Shown: positions 1 to 6,333 of the stretch, one piece after another
Numbering within the stretch: the first letter of the stretch is position 1
Layout: each line of letters begins with the position of its first letter
Assembly (NCBI GenBank): GCA_002451275.1
Contig: DKBS01000040.1
Coordinates: 1 to 14,301, forward strand
Length of the DNA: 14,301 nt
DNA from: Planctomycetaceae bacterium UBA6894
GTDB lineage: Bacteria > Planctomycetota > Planctomycetia > Gemmatales > Gemmataceae
Direction of reading: 5' to 3'
Made by a program: the position numbers and the translations under genes
Notes under the pieces: model-generated
Databases searched by the model: none
What the model was told of the DNA's origin: nothing
The model's input: only the letters and a program-made list of their open reading frames with translations

Positions 1-21
1 CAAAGCAATCGACAGAAGTAG

Positions 22-162
22 TGGGAGTTTGCCCAGTTTGAAATTTCGTTGTTAGCAGCCTTTGGTCTGGGCGGTTCTTTCAATTGCATGAAAGTTGAAG
101 TGGTGGATGTGACTCCCTGCGACAAGACAGGGGAACCGTTGCCGATTGAATACGGGAAATAA
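22..162 (+). pseudogene. Possible C-terminal remnant of a gene
   Basis: This frame is open from just after a TAG at 19-21 to a TAA at 160-162. It reads as plausible protein of about 46 residues, ending in VEVVDVTPCDKTGEPLPIEY and two more residues. It has no convincing start: the only ATG is at 88-90 and no ribosome binding site precedes the frame. The two other forward frames are open from the window edge to stops at 39-41 and 53-55, so a frameshifted gene entering from the left is possible. Base composition is poorer in GC than the genes to the right. I do not recognise the family. It could also be chance open sequence. Confidence 0.25.
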
Positions 163-166
163 CTCC

Positions 167-237
167 TTACTTGGCGGCCTTTGCGTCTTCGCGGTGAAAG
201 CCGATCATCCAGAAGTGGTCCCATTTCACCTGATCGG
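167..237. repeat. Extragenic HREDAK-type repeat with extended hairpin
   Basis: Positions 167-200 contain the string TTTGCGTCTTCGCGGTGAA, whose minus-strand reading gives the peptide FHREDAKAAK followed by a stop. Near-identical strings recur between genes in many planctomycete and other genomes and are often mis-annotated as tiny proteins. Directly next to it, 201-237 folds on itself: CCGATCA (201-207) pairs with TGATCGG (231-237), and inside it GAAGTG (212-217) pairs with CATTTC (222-227) with one G-U pair and a 4-nt loop. The element sits just downstream of the minus-strand kinase gene and could shape its 3' end. The repeat assignment rests on recall of the motif; only one copy lies in this window. 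Confidence 0.5.
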
Positions 238-267
238 ATCGTGTTTTTTTATTGATCAGACTGCTTT

Positions 268-1593
268 CTAGTGCCCCTCCCCACCCGCCATACTCGCCAG
301 GCCCGCCAGCGTCTCCTCCTCTTGCGTGCTTTCGATGAGTGTGGCGCCGGGGAAACGGGCCTGGATCAGGTCTTTGAGCAGCGGCAGATCGCGGGACAGG
401 CCGCCGGACAAGCGCACTTGCTGCCAGGTGTGGCCGGGGGCCAGGCGGTCGGCGCAGCGGGTCAGGTTGTCGGCCAGATTGCGGGTGGCGGCAGCCAGCA
501 GGTTGCCGGCGGTGAGGTTTTCCAGCCGGATGCCGTTGAGGGATCCGCTGTCCCCCACCGCCGAGGGGAAAAAGGCGATATTGGCTTCCAGGCCGCCGGC
601 ATCTGCGGATGATTCCCCGGCCAGCCGTGTGATCGTTTGCCACGGGTTGCCGGTGGGCAGGCCCTGGGCGCGGGACAGTTCGGTCAGCAGATCCACCAGC
701 GCGTGCAGCGAGCGGCCTGCCGGGATGTGGGTGATCGTTTCGAGAAACAGGCCGTTCAGAAAATGACGGGTCTGGTGTGGCACGGTGCCAGAGCGCTGTA
801 CCAACCGGCTAACCTGCGCCCCGGTGGAAACATTCAGCGACAGTTCCCCCGGCTCCAGTCCGGCGCCCAACAGCGCGCACTGCTGGTCCCCCACCACGGC
901 GAACACCTGCAGCTCTCGCCCGGCCACCCGGGTGAAACCCACCGGGGTCGTCAGGTTTGCCGGGGGCAACCACTGCAGGGCCTGCAGCCCCAGACGGCGC
1001 AGCATCTCGGGGTGCCAGCCGCCCTGGGCCAGATCGAGCATGCCGATGGCCATGGTGGGGTGGATGCGCGGGGCGGTGCCGCACAGCATCGCCGCCACCG
1101 CATCGCCGATGGTGGCAGCGTAGCCACCCGCGGGCAGGCTGCCATTTTGTGCCAGCCAATGCAGCAACAGCGTGGTGGAGCCGGGCTTCAGTTCGTTGCC
1201 GAGGGCGGGCAGCAGGTCCGCGAGCAGCTTGTCCGTTTGGCTGAGCAGACAGGATCTGCTGGCATCGGGCACCGTGGTGCGTGTGTCGCGCCAGGACAGG
1301 TAGGGGGTGAGCGGGTGGCCGGTGGCGTCGCAGACCACCGCACCGCCCATCTGGCCGCACAGGTAGAGGCGGTCGGCATCCGGGACCTGGCGCAGGAGCA
1401 CCTCCAGCACGGCACGGGTGGCATCCAGCACCGCCTGGGGATCGACTTCAAACCAGCCGGCAGGCAGGTTGCCGGCCGGCTGGGGGAATGGGGCTTTCTC
1501 GACAGGGCCGACAGCGCCACCGACATCCCGGGCAGGGTGGAGCACCGCGCCCTTGATGGAGGTGGAGCCGATGTCGATCCCCAGGGCGGTCAT
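268..1593 (-). CDS. FGGY-family carbohydrate kinase (sedoheptulokinase-like)
   Basis: A 441-aa cytoplasmic sugar kinase of the FGGY/actin-like ATPase family, which transfers phosphate from ATP to a sugar or sugar alcohol. The N-terminal phosphate-binding loop is GIDIGSTSIKG (residues 5-15). A CGQMGG segment lies at 79-84 and a sugar-contact LSWRDTR stretch near 99-105. The predicted catalytic Asp is D236 in VVGDQQCALLGAG, followed by NVSTGAQ near 254-260 and the C-terminal ATP-domain loop SGGLSRD at 396-402. The length is somewhat short for xylulokinases (about 490) and fits sedoheptulokinase-like members. The substrate cannot be fixed from sequence. The ATG overlaps the stop of the upstream FAH gene by 4 nt (ATGA), so translation is probably coupled. 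The gene is the second and last of that minus-strand operon. Confidence 0.88.
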   Translation of the reverse strand: MTALGIDIGSTSIKGAVLHPARDVGGAVGPVEKAPFPQPAGNLPAGWFEVDPQAVLDATRAVLEVLLRQVPDADRLYLCGQMGGAVVCDATGHPLTPYLSWRDTRTTVPDASRSCLLSQTDKLLADLLPALGNELKPGSTTLLLHWLAQNGSLPAGGYAATIGDAVAAMLCGTAPRIHPTMAIGMLDLAQGGWHPEMLRRLGLQALQWLPPANLTTPVGFTRVAGRELQVFAVVGDQQCALLGAGLEPGELSLNVSTGAQVSRLVQRSGTVPHQTRHFLNGLFLETITHIPAGRSLHALVDLLTELSRAQGLPTGNPWQTITRLAGESSADAGGLEANIAFFPSAVGDSGSLNGIRLENLTAGNLLAAATRNLADNLTRCADRLAPGHTWQQVRLSGGLSRDLPLLKDLIQARFPGATLIESTQEEETLAGLASMAGGEGH

Positions 1594-2399
1594 CCGCCGA
1601 TCTTTTCGTCGAGGACCGGGTTGGTGAGCTTGCCGATCTTCTCGATCTCAATGGTCACGCTGTCGCCGGCCTTCAGGAAGACCGGAGGGGTGCGGGCGAA
1701 GCCCACGCCGTGCGGGGTGCCGGTGAGAATGACTGTGCCGGGCCGGAGGATGGTGCTGGAGGACAGGAATTCGATGAGGGTGGGCACATCGAAGATCATG
1801 TCGTTGGTGTTCCAGTCCTGCATCACCTCGCCGTTGAGGATGGTGCGGATGGAAAGCTGGTTGGGGTTGGGGATCTCGTCGGCGGTGACCAGCGCCGGGC
1901 CGAGGGGGAGGAAGGTGGCGAAGGTCTTGCCGCGGCACCACTGGCCGCCGCCGCCGTTGCGCTGCCAGTCGCGCGCGCTGACATCGTTGGCGCAGGTGTA
2001 GCCCAGCACATAGTTCAGGGCGTCTTTTTTGCTGACATTGTGGCAGGTCTTGCCGATCACGACGGCCAGCTCGCACTCGTAGTCGACCTGGTCGCTCTTT
2101 AGCTTGCGGGGCAGCACGATCGGGTCGCCCGGGTTCTGCAGCGCACCCGAATTCTTGAAGAACAGCACGGGGTTCTCGGGGATGGCCTGCTTGCCCTCCT
2201 CGGCATGTTTGCGGTAGTTCAGGCCGATGCAGAGGATGTCGCGGGGGTCCACCGGGGCCAGCAGCTTCTCGACCTTCACCGTCTCGCCGGTGTCGGTGTG
2301 GTGGCCGAACAGGTCGCCTTCCAGGCGTGTGACCCGGCCATCGGAATGCTGGCGGCCATGGTGGATTTTTCCAGCGGATTCAAAACGAACAATCTTCAC
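1590..2399 (-). CDS. Fumarylacetoacetate hydrolase family protein
   Basis: A 269-aa enzyme of the FAH superfamily, metal-dependent hydrolases, hydratases and decarboxylases acting on 2-keto acids or diketo acids from aromatic or sugar-acid catabolism. The catalytic domain starts at about residue 54 with ILCIGLNYRKHAEE. Expected Mg/Mn ligands are visible: E108 and E110 in DYECELAVVIG and D139 in CANDVSARDWQ. K158 (RGKTF) and the hallmark TGTPHGVG (227-234) follow. The N-terminal 50 residues match the small cap domain of this family. The start is GTG (2397-2399), chosen because the family alignment begins there and GAGGTGA lies 6 nt upstream. The next gene is an FGGY kinase with an overlapping start. 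Family is certain. Substrate is not; diketo-deoxy sugar acids are one possibility given the kinase. Confidence 0.9.
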   Translation of the reverse strand: MKIVRFESAGKIHHGRQHSDGRVTRLEGDLFGHHTDTGETVKVEKLLAPVDPRDILCIGLNYRKHAEEGKQAIPENPVLFFKNSGALQNPGDPIVLPRKLKSDQVDYECELAVVIGKTCHNVSKKDALNYVLGYTCANDVSARDWQRNGGGGQWCRGKTFATFLPLGPALVTADEIPNPNQLSIRTILNGEVMQDWNTNDMIFDVPTLIEFLSSSTILRPGTVILTGTPHGVGFARTPPVFLKAGDSVTIEIEKIGKLTNPVLDEKIGG

Positions 2400-2405
2400 G
2401 ACGCC

Positions 2406-2412
2406 TCACCTC
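2406..2412 (-). promoter_or_regulatory. Ribosome binding site for the GTG-started FAH gene
   Basis: Read on the minus strand, GAGGTGA lies 6 nt before the GTG codon at 2397-2399. It supports this non-ATG start, which is also where the family's N-terminal sequence begins. Confidence 0.65.
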
Positions 2413-2499
2413 GTGTCCCGGGTTAACAAGGAGGGGTCCGCTTGACCGGACCGCCAACACTCAAGACGGGCATTCTAACACAGCGGGATGGGCCGGGAG

Positions 2500-2524
2500 G
2501 GCGGTGGAAGCGGGGCTTCCCGCC
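2500..2524 (+). other. Hairpin in the leader of the serine hydrolase gene
   Basis: GGAAGC (2506-2511) pairs with GCTTCC (2515-2520) around a GGG loop. After a 2-nt bulge, GGCG (2500-2503) pairs with CGCC (2521-2524). It falls between the FAH gene and the preferred start of the serine hydrolase, so it would be in the 5' untranslated leader. No T-tract follows on the plus strand. A regulatory role is speculative. Confidence 0.35.
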
Positions 2525-2558
2525 GGTTAGCATGGGGCCTTGCCCAGTGGGGGGCCCC

Positions 2559-2562
2559 GGAG
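2559..2562 (+). promoter_or_regulatory. Ribosome binding site deciding the serine hydrolase start
   Basis: GGAG is placed 9 nt before the ATG at 2572. An earlier in-frame ATG at 2488 has no comparable site and would put an unusual basic, glycine-rich tail before the lipoprotein leader. The downstream ATG is therefore preferred. Confidence 0.45.
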
Positions 2563-2571
2563 CCATTTGCC

Positions 2572-3987
2572 ATGCTGTCAGCCCTGGCGTTTACCCTGAT
2601 TTTGTCCTGCGGGCAGACGCCGCCGCCCGATGCGGGGAAAACCCCGCCGAAGCCGCCCGCCGAGTTCACCGCGGCGGGGGTGGAAGGCTTTGTGCGGGAC
2701 ACGGCAAAAGCCCGTGGTTTTGTGGGGCTGCAGGTGGTGGTGGTGCGGGAGGGGAAGCCTTCGGTGGCGGTGGGCGTGGGCTCCACGGCTCAGCAGGATG
2801 GCCGGCCCGTCACCCCGGACACGCCGTTCGCCATCGGTTCGGTCAGCAAGCAGTTCACCTGCGCCGCGCTGCTGCTGCTGGCGCAGGAGGGGAAGCTGTC
2901 GCCCACCGACACGGTGGCCCGGTGGTATCCCAAGCTGACCAACGCCGGGAAGGTGACCCTGCTGGACCTGATGAACCACACCTCGGGTTACCCGGATTAC
3001 TATCCGCTGGACTTTGTGGACCGCCGGATGGCCCGGCCGATCAGCCCCGATGACCTGATCCAGAAGTATGCCGGCGGCAAGGTCGATTTTGAACCGGGGA
3101 CCAAATACTCGTACTCCAACACCGGTTACACCCTACTGGGGCGGGTGGTGGAAAGGGTTTCGGGCAAGCCACTGGGGGAGTTTTTGCGGGAGCGGATTTT
3201 TGCGCCCCTGGGGATGCGGTCGGCCACTTTCGAGCCACCGGAGCAGGGAGCCGCGCTGGCCCGGGGGTATCGCGCGCTGGGGATTGCGGAAACGGAATCG
3301 GCCCCGCCCGAGGGTGAGGGGTGGCTCAATGGCGCCGGGGGCATCTGGTGTTCCTCGAATGACCTGGCCCGGTGGGCATTGGCCCTGATGGATGGCAAGG
3401 TGCTGGATGCCAAGTATCTGGAGGTGAAGACGCGGCCGAGGATTTTGAATAACGGCAAGAAGTCGTATTACGGCAGCGGTCTGTCGGTGCGGGAGCTGAA
3501 CGGTGAGGCGGTGTGGGGGCACACGGGGGCCGTGAGCGGTTTCCACGCCAACCTCACCATGATGCCGCGTACCCGGTCGGTGGTGGTCACGCTGGCCAAC
3601 GCCGAGCATCTGGATGACGGCAAGCTGCACCGGGAGATTGTGGCGCTGGTGCAGAAGGAACCGGCCAGCCTGCCCAAGGTGGAAGGGCCCAAGGCGGTGG
3701 ACCATGCCAAGGAACTGGTCGCCCGGCTGGCCAAGGGCGAATTGCCGGCTGACAAGATTGGCGAGGAATACCGTTTCTACATGACACCCGAAAGGCTGAA
3801 GGCCTATTCCCGCACGCTGGCCTCTCTGGGGGAGCCCAAGTCGGTGGAGGCAACCTCGCAGTATGAGCGCGGCGGCATGGAAGTCTCCATGCTGCGGCTG
3901 GCCTTCAAGGACGGCACCGCGTTGCTGGGCAGCCTGTACCGGTTGCCGGACGGCACCGTGGAGCAGTTTCTGCTGACGAAGGAATGA
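2572..3987 (+). CDS. Serine hydrolase, class C beta-lactamase superfamily lipoprotein
   Basis: A 471-aa exported serine hydrolase of the S12/class C beta-lactamase fold, a group including D-Ala-D-Ala peptidases, esterases and D-aminopeptidases. From the ATG at 2572 the protein starts with a short hydrophobic leader ending in the lipobox-like LILSC, with Cys13 as possible lipid anchor; this leader lacks the usual basic residues. Catalytic motifs are all present: SVSK with nucleophile Ser90, YSN at 181-183, and the KTG-equivalent HTG in WGHTGAVSGFHANL. The segment after about residue 350 is a separate C-terminal domain of unassigned function. An alternative ATG at 2488 would add 28 residues containing SRR. 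A true beta-lactamase is unlikely; a peptidase or esterase role is more typical. A propeller gene follows after 31 nt, suggesting co-transcription. Confidence 0.87.
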   Translation: MLSALAFTLILSCGQTPPPDAGKTPPKPPAEFTAAGVEGFVRDTAKARGFVGLQVVVVREGKPSVAVGVGSTAQQDGRPVTPDTPFAIGSVSKQFTCAALLLLAQEGKLSPTDTVARWYPKLTNAGKVTLLDLMNHTSGYPDYYPLDFVDRRMARPISPDDLIQKYAGGKVDFEPGTKYSYSNTGYTLLGRVVERVSGKPLGEFLRERIFAPLGMRSATFEPPEQGAALARGYRALGIAETESAPPEGEGWLNGAGGIWCSSNDLARWALALMDGKVLDAKYLEVKTRPRILNNGKKSYYGSGLSVRELNGEAVWGHTGAVSGFHANLTMMPRTRSVVVTLANAEHLDDGKLHREIVALVQKEPASLPKVEGPKAVDHAKELVARLAKGELPADKIGEEYRFYMTPERLKAYSRTLASLGEPKSVEATSQYERGGMEVSMLRLAFKDGTALLGSLYRLPDGTVEQFLLTKE

Positions 3988-4018
3988 TGGCACAACGGAC
4001 GGCTGAAAAGGAGTATCG

Positions 4019-5287
4019 ATGTCGCGCGTGAAACCGTGGTGTGTGGTGTTGTCGCTGGCGGCTGGGTGCCTGGGCTTGCGGGCCGAGAACTGGCCCGAGT
4101 TCCGCGGGCCGGAGCGGCAGGGCAACTCGGCCGAGAAGAATCTGCCGCTGAAGTGGAGCCAGAAGGAAAACATCCGCTGGAAGGCCGCCATCCCGGGGGA
4201 TTCCTGGTCCACGCCGATCGTGTGGGGTGACCGGGTGTTTTTGACCACCGCCACCGACAAGGGGGAATCGTGCCGGATTGTGTCTCTGGATGCCGGGACG
4301 GGCAAGGTGCTGTGGGACCGGGAGGTCTTCCGCCAGAAGCCCCGCAAGAAAGAGACCCGCAACAGCTACGCCACGCCCTCGCCAGTGACCGATGGCGAGC
4401 GGGTGTACGCGGTGTACAGCGACGGCAGTTTTGTGGCCGTGAATTTCGCGGGGGAGGTGGTCTGGACCAACCGCGACCACCCGTTCTACAGCCAGCACGG
4501 GCTGGGGGCCTCGCCGGTGCTGACGGGCGGGCTGCTGATCATGACGATGGATGCCAGCTCGGAGGGGGAGGACAAGCTGATCGGCTGGCAGAAGCCGTGG
4601 GACAAGTCGTATGTGCTGGCGCTGGACGCGAAGACCGGCAAGGAGCGGTGGAAGACGATGCGCGGCGTCACCCGCATCTCGCACGGGACCCCGACGCTGT
4701 GGACCGGGCCGGACGGCCGGGTGCAGGTGGTGAGCGAGGCCGGTGATGTGGTGCAGGGGTTTGACCGCGACACCGGCGAGAAGCTGTGGACCAGCGTGGT
4801 GGAGGGTGAGGGCAAAGTCCCGTCCACCCTGGTGGCCGAGGGGATGGTGTTCACCGCCGGCGGGTTCCGCGGGCGGGAATCGATCAAGGCCTTCCGGCTG
4901 GGGGAGAAGGGTGACCTGCAGGAAAAGAACCTGGTGTGGGAGCAGAAGAAGGGCAACCCCAAGGTGCCCTCGATGGTGCATGTGAAGCCGTACCTGTTCA
5001 CGGTGAACGACACCGGCTTCGCCACCTGCCTGAAGGCCGACACGGGCGAGGTGGTCTGGTACGAGCGAGTCAGCGGCGGCTTCTCCGCCTCGCCGGTACA
5101 CGCCGATGGCCGGCTGTACCTGCTCGACAACAACGGCGACACCACCGTCATTGAGGCCGGGCCCCAGTTCAAGGTGCTGGCCAAAAACCCGCTGGGCGAG
5201 CCGACCCAGGCCTCGATGGCCGTTGCCGGGGGGAGGCTGTTTATCCGCACCGACAAGAACCTCTACTGCGTGGCTGCATCCCGGTAG
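4019..5287 (+). CDS. Secreted PQQ-like beta-propeller protein
   Basis: A 422-aa exported protein of the PQQ-binding-like (quinoprotein/BamB-type) beta-propeller superfamily. It has a signal peptide over about residues 1-22 (basic MSRVK start, hydrophobic core, cleavage near LRA). The mature protein opens with NWPEFRGPERQGNS, a signature of many planctomycete propellers. Repeated blade motifs of the form DxxTGKxxW are visible: DAGTGKVLW, DAKTGKERW, DRDTGEKLW and KADTGEVVW. Such proteins rarely have proven activity; they may bind PQQ, act as dehydrogenases, or serve as scaffolds. No cytochrome CxxCH motif is present. AAAAGGAG at 4006-4013, 5 nt before the ATG, fixes the start. The gene lies 31 nt after the serine hydrolase, probably in one transcript. 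Confidence 0.88.
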   Translation: MSRVKPWCVVLSLAAGCLGLRAENWPEFRGPERQGNSAEKNLPLKWSQKENIRWKAAIPGDSWSTPIVWGDRVFLTTATDKGESCRIVSLDAGTGKVLWDREVFRQKPRKKETRNSYATPSPVTDGERVYAVYSDGSFVAVNFAGEVVWTNRDHPFYSQHGLGASPVLTGGLLIMTMDASSEGEDKLIGWQKPWDKSYVLALDAKTGKERWKTMRGVTRISHGTPTLWTGPDGRVQVVSEAGDVVQGFDRDTGEKLWTSVVEGEGKVPSTLVAEGMVFTAGGFRGRESIKAFRLGEKGDLQEKNLVWEQKKGNPKVPSMVHVKPYLFTVNDTGFATCLKADTGEVVWYERVSGGFSASPVHADGRLYLLDNNGDTTVIEAGPQFKVLAKNPLGEPTQASMAVAGGRLFIRTDKNLYCVAASR

Positions 5288-5302
5288 CTTTTCCCAACTC
5301 CC

Positions 5303-5358
5303 GGCCTCAGCCCGGTAGGGCCGGCGGGAACGGGTACCGCTACGCGGCTTCAGCCCGG
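5303..5358. repeat. Imperfect direct repeat GGCYTCAGCCCGG
   Basis: A 13-nt unit occurs at 5303-5315 (GGCCTCAGCCCGG) and 5346-5358 (GGCTTCAGCCCGG), with one mismatch and starts 43 nt apart. The first copy also pairs through CCGGCC (5301-5306) with GGCCGG (5319-5324). Strings with GGCTTCAGCCCG are known as scattered extragenic repeats in several bacterial groups. It lies between two convergent transcription units. Confidence 0.45.
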
Positions 5359-5381
5359 CCCACCGTATGGCCGCTGCAACG

Positions 5382-5403
5382 CCTGCCGCATCTCTCCGGC
5401 AGG
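5382..5403. terminator. Possible shared terminator hairpin between convergent genes
   Basis: CCTGCCG (5382-5388) pairs perfectly with CGGCAGG (5397-5403) around an 8-nt loop. It lies 30 nt beyond the stop of the minus-strand GH43-like gene and about 95 nt beyond the plus-strand propeller gene. No T-tract follows on either strand, so this is at best a weak or Rho-assisted terminator. Confidence 0.35.
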
Positions 5404-5433
5404 GGTTTGGAGTGTTGGGCGGTCTGGAATCTG

Positions 5434-6333
5434 TCAGGGCAATTCGACGGTGATGGGGATCTGGGCCAAACGGTTCACATCCCAGCTTGGGGACATGGCC
5501 GCGCCGAACAGCAGCCGCGGCTTGGCTCCGGGGACCAGGAAGGGAGTCACATGGCCGTGGCGGTCGAGCGGGGTGCCGCCCGAAGGCACCAGCAGACCCC
5601 GGTCGGTCCAGCGCGACCCGTCGGGGCTGGCGGACCAGCGGGTGCCCTGCCGGCTCTCGTACACCATCACATAGCCGTTTTGCACGCGGGCAACATGCAC
5701 GCCGCCGACATCGTTGCCCATCACCGGCCCGGGCCCCACCCGCTGGAACTGTTTGGCATCGGTGGATTCCGCCAGGCCGACAGAGCGTGTGGACCGGGCT
5801 GATTGGGGGGCCTTTTTGTCGGGTGCGCCCAGGGGGAGGTCTTTGCGGCCGTCGTACCAGAGCCGGAATTTCCCATCCTCCATCAGAACACTGGGCCGGC
5901 CCACCAGCAAGCTGTCCCAGGCTCCCACCTGGCCGGGCCGCAGCACGATACCCTGCTTTTCGAAGTGTATGCCATCCTTCGAGGTGGCCAGCGCGATGAC
6001 ATCACTGACACCTTCCTGGGCCAGCGTGTAGTAGAGGTGGTAGACACCCCCGTGAACCACCACGGAAGGGTCGTTCACATGGTTCGCGCCGGGGTCTTCC
6101 AGCACCACGCCGTGGCGCTTCCAGGTGACGCCGTCGGTGGACAGGGCGAGATGGATGCGGTCGTGCCCGTCGGCCCCCTGGGCCCCGTAGTACAACAGCC
6201 GGCGGTCCTTCTCTTCGACCAGTTCGGGGGCGTACAGGTTTCCCTTGCGGTGCGGGGCTCTTTCGGTGGGCAGCCAGGGTGGCTCCAGCACCAGACTTTG
6301 TCCGAGGGCCCACAGGGCCAGTGTGGCCAACAT
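5434..6333 (-). CDS. Secreted GH43-like five-bladed beta-propeller protein
   Basis: A 299-aa exported protein with the five-bladed propeller fold of the GH43/GH32/GH68/GH130-like superfamily. A hydrophobic leader covers about residues 1-15. Blades show alternating aromatic strands and S/T-x-DG turns: LLYYGAQG, ALSTDGVTW, VYHLYYT, ATSKDGIHF, FRLWYDGR and SASPDGSRW. Acidic residues in NDPSVV (D88) and WYDGR (D161) are placed as in glycosidases of this fold, but I cannot assign a full catalytic triad. The frame stays open far upstream to 6690, but that extension lies wholly inside the esterase gene and has no signal peptide. The ATG at 6333 gives a leader and a TGATG junction, a 1-nt overlap with the upstream stop. 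Likely polysaccharide cleavage or binding together with the esterase. Confidence 0.75.
   Translation of the reverse strand: MLATLALWALGQSLVLEPPWLPTERAPHRKGNLYAPELVEEKDRRLLYYGAQGADGHDRIHLALSTDGVTWKRHGVVLEDPGANHVNDPSVVVHGGVYHLYYTLAQEGVSDVIALATSKDGIHFEKQGIVLRPGQVGAWDSLLVGRPSVLMEDGKFRLWYDGRKDLPLGAPDKKAPQSARSTRSVGLAESTDAKQFQRVGPGPVMGNDVGGVHVARVQNGYVMVYESRQGTRWSASPDGSRWTDRGLLVPSGGTPLDRHGHVTPFLVPGAKPRLLFGAAMSPSWDVNRLAQIPITVELP

Noticed and set aside
637..2001. Long plus-strand open frame of 454 codons opposite the kinase and FAH genes
   Set aside because: It is antisense to two genes with clear family motifs. Its translation is a low-complexity G/Q/R/H-rich product typical of the opposite strand of GC-rich genes.
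2442..2476. TTGACC followed by CATTCT as a promoter for the serine hydrolase
   Set aside because: The spacing is about 23 nt and the second hexamer is a poor match, so it is not supported.
3133..5101. Long minus-strand open frames opposite the serine hydrolase and propeller genes
   Set aside because: They are rich in R, H, P and G with no recognisable domain. The plus-strand genes have complete motifs and good ribosome binding sites.
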